Assembly (NCBI GenBank): GCA_900110635.1
Contig: FOEK01000003.1
Coordinates: 62,001 to 126,000, forward strand
From: Lachnospiraceae bacterium NE2001
GTDB taxonomy: Bacteria; Bacillota; Clostridia; Lachnospirales; Lachnospiraceae
Length of the DNA: 64,000 nt
Direction of reading: 5' to 3'
Shown: positions 8,590-17,448 of the stretch, piece after piece
How the letters are laid out: every line of letters begins with the position of its first letter
Numbering within the stretch: the first letter of the stretch is position 1
Translations under genes and position numbers: made by a program
Notes under the pieces: generated by a model
Told to the model about the DNA's origin: nothing
Seen by the model: only the letters and a program-made list of their open reading frames with translations
The model's database searches: none

Positions 8590-10184
8590 ATGATTTATTA
8601 TTAAATGATATTTGGGCTAATTTTAATACTCGTATTATACAAGATATATTGAATGCTCCTGAGAAAGAAGAAGATGAATTGAAATATAAAATTGAACTAT
8701 TGAAAAAAGTTTTAATTATTCACCCTGCTGTAGAATATGACTTTCCAAATTTTAATGAAGATTATGGAAATCAGTTGAATAATGAAATAGATAGATATAT
8801 TGGTACAGTTTGGGATCAAACTATTGATAGTGGACATCTTCATGATTTTATAAAGAAAGTATATTGTATATGCGGCAATGGCTGTGAAATTGAGATTTCA
8901 TCTATTTGTGAAACGGATTGGTTTCTGAAAAATGAAGAAGATGATGAAAAGATAAAAAATAATAAATGGGCTGCTGAACTAGCTAGTAATGGACAAATAA
9001 AAAGTGAAGATGCGTCTAAGATTAATAAAGCTATTTATCGTTTTATGCTAGATAAGTGTGAAAAATTTCAAGATCAAATTGATAAAGAGTTTGAAAGATG
9101 TTTATTTGTAAGTTTAAGAAAAGACAATATAGATTTTCCTAAGAACTACAAATATATAGAAAATCATTATTATGAAAAAATAACCTGGAAGAATTTGGAT
9201 GAAACATCGAGATTAAGAAAATATATAGGAGAACCAGGTTTTGGAAAAACTACTCGAATGCTATATGATTTTTATAATTGTTTAGAAAAAATCAAGGAAG
9301 ATAAGATTATACCAATTTGGTTTCAATTGACTGATTATGTAAAACAAGATAATTATGATGACTACTTGAAAAAAAATATAGAGGATCAGCTGTCAAAATA
9401 TAATTTAGATAAAAGATACTATGGTTATTATATGTGTGAAAAGGTTCATTTGTTTTTTGATGGATTCAATGAATTGAAAGATGAAGATAATACAAATATA
9501 CCAATAAAAAAAGGTTATGCAGAAGCAATTGATAAATTATGCATGGAATACAGTGTGAAGCTGTCGATGACTGATAGAAATGATAGTCAAATAGTATTAC
9601 ATAATAGTTTTATTACAGATAAATTATGTGTTTGTAAATCAAATGGCTTGAATGGAATAGATAGTATTGTAGCTTTTTTGGAAAAAGCAAAAGGAGAAGA
9701 ATCAAATAAAGAAATCGTCGAGAGAACAACGGATAAAATCAAAAAAATGGGGTGGTTGAATCAAACTGCAATAATACTAACTCCAGATAAAGCAATGGTT
9801 TTATATGATTTATTGAATGAAGGCAAAACCATCAAAGATATGGATGAACTTGAAACCATCGAAGATATGGATGAACTTGATAGTTGTTATTTAGATAAAT
9901 TGCTGATAAGGGAAACACGTGATCACCGAGAAAGTGAGCTCTCAATAGAACATTTGAAGAGCTTATTAAAGATTATAGCTGATAAGTTGTTAGAATCTGG
10001 AGATGAATATATAAAGCAGAGCGTAGTGCGAAAAAAATGGATTGAGAATAATGAAGAACAATTTTATGAAGATACGAAAAGGTTAGCTGTAGATATGAAT
10101 ATACTTGTCGAGAAAACTGTCGAGGAAAATGATTGCATAGGTTTCTCTTGTCAGGGGTATTTGAATAAAGCTGATAGTTATTAA
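8586..10184 (+). CDS. NACHT-type STAND NTPase
   Basis: 532 residues from the ATG at 8586, which overlaps the previous stop by 4 nt and follows a GAGGGGGAAA site; an ATG 60 nt upstream lies inside the previous gene and is less likely. The NTPase core is clear: Walker A GEPGFGKTT at residues 215-223, the NACHT form of Walker B LFFDGFNEL at 289-297, and a downstream LSMTDRN arginine segment. Residues 1-200 are helical and unrecognised. There is little room for a C-terminal sensor repeat region, unusual for STAND proteins. A 27-bp tandem duplication encodes TIKDMDELE/TIEDMDELD. NACHT proteins in bacteria are established anti-phage sensors; that role here is inferred. Confidence 0.85.
   Translation: MNDLLLNDIWANFNTRIIQDILNAPEKEEDELKYKIELLKKVLIIHPAVEYDFPNFNEDYGNQLNNEIDRYIGTVWDQTIDSGHLHDFIKKVYCICGNGCEIEISSICETDWFLKNEEDDEKIKNNKWAAELASNGQIKSEDASKINKAIYRFMLDKCEKFQDQIDKEFERCLFVSLRKDNIDFPKNYKYIENHYYEKITWKNLDETSRLRKYIGEPGFGKTTRMLYDFYNCLEKIKEDKIIPIWFQLTDYVKQDNYDDYLKKNIEDQLSKYNLDKRYYGYYMCEKVHLFFDGFNELKDEDNTNIPIKKGYAEAIDKLCMEYSVKLSMTDRNDSQIVLHNSFITDKLCVCKSNGLNGIDSIVAFLEKAKGEESNKEIVERTTDKIKKMGWLNQTAIILTPDKAMVLYDLLNEGKTIKDMDELETIEDMDELDSCYLDKLLIRETRDHRESELSIEHLKSLLKIIADKLLESGDEYIKQSVVRKKWIENNEEQFYEDTKRLAVDMNILVEKTVEENDCIGFSCQGYLNKADSY
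9826..9879 (+). repeat. 27-bp tandem duplication inside the NACHT gene
   Basis: Two adjacent units (9826-9852, 9853-9879) differ at a single base (ATCAAAG versus ATCGAAG). The unit is a multiple of three and duplicates nine residues, [T]IKDMDELE and [T]IEDMDELD, without breaking the frame. Confidence 0.85.
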
Positions 10185-10199
10185 TTAAGGGGCTGAAAA

Positions 10200-13100
10200 A
10201 TGATTAATATAAATATTCTATATCGAAGAATTGAAAAGAACTTTGAAGTTGCAGAATCCGGTAATGCAAAAAAAGTATTAATAGAGGGAATGAATAATAT
10301 AGAGCCTCTTCAAAAGATTCTTTTACTGCTTCGTATCATAAAGAAAACAAAGAATGAAAAACTAATGGAGTTTTCTACGGAATTATTAAATCAATTTTTT
10401 GATGATTTTGATTTTTGTATAAATGATGAGGATACAAATGAAATAAAAGTTGAAAAGGTAAAACTTATATATGTATATAAGACATTATGTTATTCTTCAG
10501 AAATAAAAAACTTACAGTTTGGCTATGCAGATGATGATGAAATAAGAAATAAGATAACTTCAACTGATCTTGATAAAGCAATTAATGATTTGTCTAATAA
10601 TACTGCGGATATAAATGTTGCATTGCATTATTGTCGAATAATACTATGGATTATAGAGAAAAGAAATATTAATAAACAGGCAGATTTTATTTATGGAATT
10701 GAACGGAATAATAATAAGAGAAAAAAGGATGATGGATATTTAAGAGGTGCTTTTTTAGATGTAGATAAAGAAGGGGATGTTTGCCTTTCCTGGATATATT
10801 TTGAAAAAATGCGGGAACTGCTGAAACACAAGGATATTATGCCTATTCAAAAGAATAAAGTGATAAATGCAATGGATTTCTTTCTAAAAAGATATTCGCA
10901 AAGGGATGGCGAAGGGTTTACACTTCCGTTTGGATATCAGAATGATAAAACTGGGATTGAACGTGATTTTATATATAAATTATATGAATTGGATTCTCCT
11001 CTATTAATTGCTATTGGTCTAAATATTATGTTGGACAATAACATTCGAGATGGGTATGAGGAGGAGTGGTTTAAAGATGGGAATGGTATATTAAATCAAA
11101 TCCAAGAATTACAAGGGGATACTGCTCCTGTTCTAAAATGGGTAGAGATATTTACCTTTTTTAAAAGATTATCTTTGCTTGTGGAAGGAGGAGAATGGGA
11201 AAAGTTTAAATCTGTAATATGTAATGTGAATTCTTTAGAACTTCCAACCCATATGTATGATTATTATCATCAGATTATTAAACTAACAAGCTATATAATG
11301 ATTAAAATACTACTTGATGAACAGGAGAGTGGCATATCGTTAAAAGAACTGATCAATATTCTTAATGAAAAAAATATAAATATATTTAGTTATCCTGATA
11401 ATGCAAGATTTGTATATAGAACTGAAAAAACATCTTATAAAAACTGGAAATATGCAGTAAATAAGATTGTGTATAATAATGGGTGGGGTGATATAGAGAT
11501 TTCTGATTATCTTTTTAAATCTTATTCAAAAAATGATGCTGTTTATTGTTATATGAATTCGCCATTAAGAATACTTATTTCACTTGAGGATTTTATCGAA
11601 GGTCTTTCAAAGAATGGGTTTGATAGCCGTACTAAAAAGGAATTTGATTTGCATAAATTGTTTGAAGATTATCCAATTCGTGCTAAGGTGTCAATTTTAG
11701 AAAAGGAAAGCTCTACAGAAGGTAGACTTGCTTTTTCTCCGACTGAAATACTTTTTAAAAATAATATTGATAATTATCAAAAATATAGAGGAAAAGAGTT
11801 TAGCGATTTTAAGCAAAAAAGACTGGCGTTTGCCGAGCGTGATAAACTGCGTAGTGAAATGATAAAAACTCGTGAGGAGTTTTATGAGTATAAACCTTTT
11901 TTTGCTCCTCCAGTTACAAGCGGTGAGATGGCGGATTTATTGCGTGATGATGATATAGTTGAGGTAAAACTAGATGCATTTGTTCCCAATAAAGGGATAT
12001 ATGTTGATAAAGATGCTAATAGAGTAAAGATAATAAGTGGTCCTTTTGTAAGTAAGTTTATGACGGCTTATAAAAATATGAATAAAGATATTGAGTTTAC
12101 ATCAAAAATGGATAATACTAGCGAAGTGTCTATGGATATTGCAGAAAAGAACGAAGGAGAAATTGAAGAGGTAATCGTACAAAAAATTGAAGAAGTTGAT
12201 CGAAGAAGAAAAATTCGGGATGAGATATATCCTAATTTGGTTTTGAAATATCTAAGGGAAATACCACATATGGATAGTTTTATTAAGTGGGAGGATTACT
12301 GGTTAAAGAAAACTGGTATAAAAGATTTTCCGGTTTTGGGAGTTGTTTATGTTGCAAATTTAGATATGAAGTGGGCAGTTACGTTTGGTATAGTAAAAAC
12401 AATATATGAATTAGTATTATCAATAGAAGAAAACACAGATGAAGAGTTAATAAATGCCAAACAGGATGTGTTAAAGAAGTTCTTGAATAATTTGAGGGAC
12501 TATCCATTAGAAAATATAAATATTTATAGATATATTTTAAATCAAAAGAATGTCTCAAGGTTATTTGATAAAGGAAATCAAAACGATTATTCTGAAGAAG
12601 AAAAAAAACAAATTGAAGAATATATCCAATATGCAACGCATATTATGAATAGTAATAAAATAGAAGATGTGTGTAAATATCATATTTTTACAAATACTCT
12701 TATTAAAAAGATATACTATATTGAAGATGCATTAAATGTTGAGTTTGATAAGAATTGTTTCAAGATAAGACTAGATGATGGAAATAGTCGAATTAACAAT
12801 AGACCAATATTAACGAATTATGTATATTTGTTTAAATATGGAAGCGGAATTGAAAAACAAAAGAAAACTAGACCTATTTATAAGCATTATGATGGTAGTA
12901 ATGTGGAACTACCTTTAAGCAAAGAAAAAGGTGGCAATGGCATTTTTGGGATTTTATCGTATGATTCTAGCAACGGTGAACTTGTTTTTCAAAAAACTGA
13001 GGATTATAGTTCCTATATGAGACTTTTTTATATTGATTTAAAAAAGACAGGATTTGATTTGAGTTCAAATAAAAATAAAACTGCCTGGAGAAAAGTTGAT

Positions 13101-13559
13101 GATATAGTTAATAAAATAAATACTGCAAATATAGATGAAATGATGCCAAGTGATAAAAAACGATTTGTTACTAGTTTTAATGATTTTCTATTTAAGTTTG
13201 TTGAGTATAGGAACGGAATAGAGTATTTGAACAGAGTTATCTTAAAGATTAAATATCATCCTTTTAAAAATAGAGATTCATCATGCTTTATGTCAATGAA
13301 GGAAATAGAAGATTTGTTTAACGAAAAGGATATACGTGAGTTACAAGAGACTTATGATTATTTTATTATTACTGTGCAAAATGTATTAAAAGAAGGAGAG
13401 GATATATTCTTTAAAGAAGCCTGCAAACTATTTTATCAAACACATTTCTGTCAGTTTATTGAAAGAGAAAAATTTGTTGAGGCAATCACAACTGAAAAAG
13501 TAACTTCACCTATGATAAATAGGTATATTGATGAGGAGCTTCTTGGGAAAAAATGGTAA
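10200..13559 (+). CDS. 1119-residue protein of unknown family, third gene of the NACHT/CARF operon
   Basis: I do not recognise a family. The N-terminal half (about residues 1-540) is rich in Leu/Ile/Lys/Glu and looks like an alpha-helical repeat or scaffold. Around 565-625 there is a more beta-like stretch (FAPPVTSGEMADLLRDDDI, then VEVKLDAFVPNKGIYVD) that might be a small OB-like fold. No Walker motif, GGDD, nuclease signature or membrane helix was seen. It starts 15 nt after the NACHT stop with TTAAGGGGCTGAAAA as ribosome binding site, and its end overlaps the CARF gene by 7 nt. One hypothesis is that it supplies the sensor half missing from the NACHT protein. Confidence 0.8.
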   Translation: MININILYRRIEKNFEVAESGNAKKVLIEGMNNIEPLQKILLLLRIIKKTKNEKLMEFSTELLNQFFDDFDFCINDEDTNEIKVEKVKLIYVYKTLCYSSEIKNLQFGYADDDEIRNKITSTDLDKAINDLSNNTADINVALHYCRIILWIIEKRNINKQADFIYGIERNNNKRKKDDGYLRGAFLDVDKEGDVCLSWIYFEKMRELLKHKDIMPIQKNKVINAMDFFLKRYSQRDGEGFTLPFGYQNDKTGIERDFIYKLYELDSPLLIAIGLNIMLDNNIRDGYEEEWFKDGNGILNQIQELQGDTAPVLKWVEIFTFFKRLSLLVEGGEWEKFKSVICNVNSLELPTHMYDYYHQIIKLTSYIMIKILLDEQESGISLKELINILNEKNINIFSYPDNARFVYRTEKTSYKNWKYAVNKIVYNNGWGDIEISDYLFKSYSKNDAVYCYMNSPLRILISLEDFIEGLSKNGFDSRTKKEFDLHKLFEDYPIRAKVSILEKESSTEGRLAFSPTEILFKNNIDNYQKYRGKEFSDFKQKRLAFAERDKLRSEMIKTREEFYEYKPFFAPPVTSGEMADLLRDDDIVEVKLDAFVPNKGIYVDKDANRVKIISGPFVSKFMTAYKNMNKDIEFTSKMDNTSEVSMDIAEKNEGEIEEVIVQKIEEVDRRRKIRDEIYPNLVLKYLREIPHMDSFIKWEDYWLKKTGIKDFPVLGVVYVANLDMKWAVTFGIVKTIYELVLSIEENTDEELINAKQDVLKKFLNNLRDYPLENINIYRYILNQKNVSRLFDKGNQNDYSEEEKKQIEEYIQYATHIMNSNKIEDVCKYHIFTNTLIKKIYYIEDALNVEFDKNCFKIRLDDGNSRINNRPILTNYVYLFKYGSGIEKQKKTRPIYKHYDGSNVELPLSKEKGGNGIFGILSYDSSNGELVFQKTEDYSSYMRLFYIDLKKTGFDLSSNKNKTAWRKVDDIVNKINTANIDEMMPSDKKRFVTSFNDFLFKFVEYRNGIEYLNRVILKIKYHPFKNRDSSCFMSMKEIEDLFNEKDIRELQETYDYFIITVQNVLKEGEDIFFKEACKLFYQTHFCQFIEREKFVEAITTEKVTSPMINRYIDEELLGKKW

Positions 13560-14728
13560 TCAATTACGAATTTTTAGATAGGGAGTCTATTGAAAATGTA
13601 ATAACATCTATGCACTATAAAATTGATAAGACGGTGTTCTTTGGTTATGAAGAAGTGATACAAGAAAAGAAGGAATCAATGGAATCTTTTTTAAAGAAAT
13701 ATTGTGGTGTATTAGATGTATCCTTCTGTGCTTTATCTCGTAAGAGGATAGAGAGCATTCTTGAGATAATGAAAAAGAATATCGACAAAGAGTTGACTGA
13801 AGGGAATAGAGTATATTTTGATATTACAGGCGGCGAGGAATTAATTCTCGTCGCATTTGGTATGCTTTCTAAAGAGTATAATCTTCCTGTTCATATGTAT
13901 GATGTATCAAAAAATGAGTTGATAGAGTTTGATACTGATAATCTTGGGAGAATAAGTGATGAAGTTGAAAGACTGGATATTACACCAAATCTTGATTTGT
14001 TGGTAGAGCTGCAAGGCTGTGCAATAAATTACAACCTTCTTAATCCGTATAATGGTTTGGGAGTTTCTTTTAAGGATGACGCAGAGGCTATATACTCTAT
14101 TGCTTATGATTATAAAACAGACTGGACAATATTCGCGTCATTTTTGCGAAAGAATATGCTTCCTAATAGCAATCTAGAGGTTTGTAAGAGTGTAATTGAG
14201 GTTGTTGAGACCTTGGGAAATCATGAATATGCTGTTAATTCGTTTAGCCAGGAAACATTGGAAAATATATTTACTAGATTAAGTAATGCTGGGATAATAA
14301 TTGATTATTCCTGCACGGCAACCGAATACTTCTTTAAATATAAGAGTAAAAATCTGGCTGAATTTGTGGTAAAAGAAGGAAATGCTTTAGAGTATCATTA
14401 TCTTCAAATGGAAAAGACACGTCACGGAGAAGCGTTAGTTGGGGTGACGATAGATTGGGATGGAATTATTCATAGTGATGTTTTGGCAGATGTACATAAT
14501 GAGATAGATATTCTCTCACTAGATGGGGTATCACTAACATTTATTTCCTGTAAATGTGGAAGACTAAATGGCCAGAAGGTATTACATACATTATATGAAC
14601 TGGATACTGTTGCTAGAAGGTGTGGTGGGAAGTACGCAAAAAAACGGCTTATAATAATGCATGATATTAAGGATACCTATAAAGAACGTGCAAAAGAAAT
14701 GGGTATTGAGGTTGAGTTGATACCATAG
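13553..14728 (+). CDS. CARF-domain nuclease, Card1/Can2 (DUF1887)-like
   Basis: 391 residues. The N-terminal domain carries the CARF ligand-pocket signature FDITGGEE at residues 89-96, preceded by an alpha/beta fold. The C-terminal domain fits a PD-(D/E)xK nuclease: GNALEYHYL (E280), NEIDIL (D319), then LTFISCK (K334). This is the order seen in the DUF1887 family, whose CRISPR-linked members Card1 and Can2 are cyclic-oligoadenylate-activated nucleases. Here the residue two before the lysine is Ser332, where Card1 has Glu. The gene overlaps the 1119-residue ORF by 7 nt, so it is coupled to it. No cas gene is in the window. The family call is firm; activator and target are unknown. Confidence 0.87.
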   Translation: MVINYEFLDRESIENVITSMHYKIDKTVFFGYEEVIQEKKESMESFLKKYCGVLDVSFCALSRKRIESILEIMKKNIDKELTEGNRVYFDITGGEELILVAFGMLSKEYNLPVHMYDVSKNELIEFDTDNLGRISDEVERLDITPNLDLLVELQGCAINYNLLNPYNGLGVSFKDDAEAIYSIAYDYKTDWTIFASFLRKNMLPNSNLEVCKSVIEVVETLGNHEYAVNSFSQETLENIFTRLSNAGIIIDYSCTATEYFFKYKSKNLAEFVVKEGNALEYHYLQMEKTRHGEALVGVTIDWDGIIHSDVLADVHNEIDILSLDGVSLTFISCKCGRLNGQKVLHTLYELDTVARRCGGKYAKKRLIIMHDIKDTYKERAKEMGIEVELIP

Positions 14729-14761
14729 AAACTTACAGTTTATGAGTTTAAGGAGAGAGTT

Positions 14762-15842
14762 ATGGCCAGGTTTAACGAGTTCGGCGTCGAACTCCCTGAC
14801 AATTATGAGACCCTTCAAGAGGATGAACTGGCAGCCCTGGCAGATGGCTACGAGGATATGGCTCGTGCTGCTCAGGAAGCAAGGATGAAGCTGAATCTAT
14901 CAAAGAAAGGGATAACTGCTGCCGAGAGGAAGAAACGCGATAAGGAATACTCCGAAAATTATATGAGGTATATAAGGTCCGCAGAGCAGGTTCGTTCCCG
15001 CATCTATGAGGTGAAGCACAGGACCGAAGCTGCAACTGTTAAGATGGATAGCTTTATGAAGGAGCTACATAACTCGAACTATCTGCTGGAAGCTTTATAT
15101 CTTGCTAGAGAAAGTGCCAGATATAAGAAAAGCTTTGATGAGAAGTACCCGAGGTTTAATCCTGGTATCATTCTCTTTGGATATGTGCTTCTTCTGAAGG
15201 ATGGCAAGATGGTCAATACTGACATACAGAATCAGATCAATGATCTCTTTGTTCTTTTCAAGATGAACCCGACATCGTTGGAACGCTACGGCACACGGAG
15301 AGGAGAAGCATTTCAGCAAAGAATACTATGAGAAGACTGCCATACACGAGGCGGGACACGTATACGTATCCTATGTAAATGGCATAACTCCGAGCTTCGT
15401 TACCATATCCTCCAGGGGAGATTATGGCGGCTATATGCAGAAGGAAATCGACGAGGAGAATCCTGAGTACACTCGCGACGACCTGCTTAAGAGTATCCGC
15501 ATCACCTTGGCTGGAAGGCTGGCGGAGAAGGAGTTCTACAGTGACCAGTCCATCAATACCGGCGCCAGCAGTGATCTGAAGCAGGCTACTAACATAGCGC
15601 TGTCCCTCATCTGTACCTACGGTATGGAGGAGGACATGTATATGACGGTATCGCCAAATGAAGTGCTGATGTCACCATTTGCCAAGGAGTATATGGACAA
15701 GGTAAATGCTATCATAAAGCGGGAGATGGAACTGTGCGAGGAACAGATAAAAGCCGGTCACGACACCATACGTCGCCTGGCCGACGCCCTTCTCGAAAAA
15801 ACCTACCTCCGTAAGGATGAACTAATAAAAATACTAAACTAA
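14762..15842 (+). pseudogene. Stand-alone M41 (FtsH-type) zinc peptidase with a frameshift
   Basis: Two frames together encode one protein. The first (14762 to a stop at 15329-15331) gives a coiled-coil-like N-terminus of about 178 residues up to SLERYGT. The second continues in the +1 frame from about 15297 to 15842: GEEKHFSKEYYEKTAIHEAGH, then GGYMQKEIDEE, GRLAEKEF and GASSDLKQATNIA. HEAGH and the downstream aspartate are the M41 zinc-site residues. The second frame has a stop at 15264-15266 and no ATG, GTG or TTG before HEAGH, so the zinc site cannot be made without a frameshift. No AAA+ domain is present. An extra base, a sequencing error or programmed shifting are all possible; a mutation is most likely. 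A GGAGAGAG site precedes the start. Confidence 0.75.
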
Positions 15843-15916
15843 ACAGTTAAAATGTGGTAGAATATATCTCGTGTGGAGAGATAAGATCCACAACAATTTT
15901 AGGAGGTATCAAACTT

Positions 15917-17065
15917 ATGTATTGTAAAAGAAAAGTGGCATCAAAGCTTGTAGCGTTTTTCGTTGCAGCAGTTACTGTGATAGCATTTGCCTTCAGTGGG
16001 GTAAATGGAGTTAGTGCTGTAAACGCTGGTGGAAGAACAGGGGATTATGGAATCCGAGAGTCTTATGATGACTCAGATCGCCAATTTCCTGAGGCTGTAT
16101 TTACGGATGAATATTTTGATGCAAATGGAAATATCACTTTAGAGTATAAACCGATGGATAATTCGGAGTATACTCTTATCTATCAGGATGAAACCAATAA
16201 GAAGGTTTATATTAACTCAAATTATTATGAGTTCCATAATGAATATCTCCATGCAGCATATTTTGTAATCAATAAAGAGAAGCTTGTAAAATGTGACGGC
16301 TCCAGCCTTGTTCTTAATAAAAGTGATTTTAAGAAGAACGGTAACCTGGCAACCTACTACGGCGAAAACTACGGCGACGTAACTATTGGCATCATTGGCG
16401 CAAATGTTAAGGATCAGTGGTATCAGGGTTTCTGGTTTGATGCAAATGGAGAAAACACCTATGCACCTAGGGGCTCTTGGAAGGGCTCAGGCGACTGGCA
16501 GTGGTACGAGGATACATCAGGCTGGTACCCAGTAAACTGCTGGCAGAGAATGGATAAGCTGTATGAGAATTATACAGGAAATGGAAATCCTGCCACAGTT
16601 GCAACAGAGTCTCGTTCCTGGGGACAGGGAAAGATGTATGTTTCAAAGGGCTGGTTTTACTTCGATGAGAATGGCTATGCTGCAACAAATGGCTGGTACA
16701 AGATAGATGGTTCCTGGTATTATTTTGACAACTTCCTTTATGAAGGTGGATGCTGGAGAGATGGATATTATATAGGCTATGATGGCGTACAGAGCTACCC
16801 ATATACAGGAAGCTGGAAATCCAATTCAACAGGCTGGTGGTTTGAAGATACTTCAGGCTGGTATCCATGTAATGAGAAAGTAGTAATCAATGGAAATGAA
16901 TACTATTTTAAGTCTAACGGATACTTGGCAGTTGATGAGTGGATCGAGCCGGGTGAAGCAGGAAACACTTGGACTGGCATGTGGATTCACGTAGACTCAT
17001 CAGGCCTTGAAGATAAAACAGGCAGCTACGATGAAAATGGCAACTGGACCGAAACTCCAAATTAA
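15917..17065 (+). CDS. Secreted protein with C-terminal cell-wall-binding repeats
   Basis: 382 residues from the ATG at 15917, preceded by a strong TTAGGAGGTATCAAACTT site; the frame extends upstream but without a comparable site. The signal peptide is MYCKRKVASKLVAFFVAAV followed by an alanine-rich end near NGVSAVNA. Residues 40-165 form an unrecognised domain; the rest is wall-binding modules (DWQWYEDTSGWYPVNCW, NSTGWWFEDTSGWYPCNE). An extended -10 promoter-like TGGTAGAAT lies at 15855-15863 and a GTGGA/TCCAC hairpin in the leader. It is a paralog of the proteins at 1, 4446 and 28189. Confidence 0.87.
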   Translation: MYCKRKVASKLVAFFVAAVTVIAFAFSGVNGVSAVNAGGRTGDYGIRESYDDSDRQFPEAVFTDEYFDANGNITLEYKPMDNSEYTLIYQDETNKKVYINSNYYEFHNEYLHAAYFVINKEKLVKCDGSSLVLNKSDFKKNGNLATYYGENYGDVTIGIIGANVKDQWYQGFWFDANGENTYAPRGSWKGSGDWQWYEDTSGWYPVNCWQRMDKLYENYTGNGNPATVATESRSWGQGKMYVSKGWFYFDENGYAATNGWYKIDGSWYYFDNFLYEGGCWRDGYYIGYDGVQSYPYTGSWKSNSTGWWFEDTSGWYPCNEKVVINGNEYYFKSNGYLAVDEWIEPGEAGNTWTGMWIHVDSSGLEDKTGSYDENGNWTETPN

Positions 17066-17097
17066 GGAACAGTTGGTCTAAAGATGAATAAAAAAAC

Positions 17098-17126
17098 TTT
17101 ACATTGATATAGGATGGTTGTATAAT
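17098..17126 (+). promoter_or_regulatory. Sigma-A promoter of the thrS T-box transcript
   Basis: TTTACA (17098-17103), 17-nt spacer, TATAAT (17121-17126). It sits immediately upstream of the T-box leader. Confidence 0.85.
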
Positions 17127-17134
17127 CGAAAAAC

Positions 17135-17424
17135 AATCATAGAGACAAACCGATGAAGAGGACACGTTCAGTGCTTGTCACGAGCCGACAGAGAGAGATG
17201 CCACTGGCTGAGAGCATCTTAGACTTAGTAGCATTTGAATACTAACCTCCGAGGGATCCTGATTAGAAGAGTGAAATGTTATTAGAGCAGAATTATCACA
17301 TTTGAAAGGGATACGGTGATTCCGTTATAATCAACCGAGTGGTCGCGCCTCAGAAGCACGGCAACCAGGGTGGAACCGCGTAACTAACGTCCCTGTACTA
17401 TCACTGCATAGTACAGGGGCTTTT
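17135..17424 (+). ncRNA. T-box leader (tRNA-Thr responsive) controlling thrS
   Basis: The conserved T-box bulge sequence AGGGTGGAACCGCG is at 17367-17380, followed by a terminator hairpin CCCTGTACTA / TAGTACAGGG (17391-17418) and TTTTATT. Upstream, the GAGAGAGATG segment and the GAATACTAACC stretch resemble the stem I loop and specifier region. ACT (17241-17243) would be a threonine codon, matching the downstream threonyl-tRNA synthetase. In this class, uncharged tRNA stabilises the antiterminator and allows read-through; the stem I details are by eye. Confidence 0.93.
17389..17424 (+). terminator. Regulated terminator of the T-box leader
   Basis: Ten-base-pair stem CCCTGTACTA / TAGTACAGGG with loop TCACTGCA, followed by GCTTTTATTATTTT. 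It directly follows the T-box motif and precedes the thrS ribosome binding site GAAGGAGGAA. Confidence 0.92.
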
Positions 17425-17448
17425 ATTATTTTGAAGGAGGAATAAGAA

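Noticed and set aside
7390-14728. Type III CRISPR effector module
   Set aside because: The CARF nuclease is of a family often found there, but no Cas10, Csm/Cmr, Cas6 or repeat array is within the window.
15290-15310. Programmed +1 frameshift signal in the M41 gene
   Set aside because: There is an SD-like GGAGAGGAG, but no in-frame stop or rare-codon slip site of the prfB type at the junction; a simple indel is more likely.
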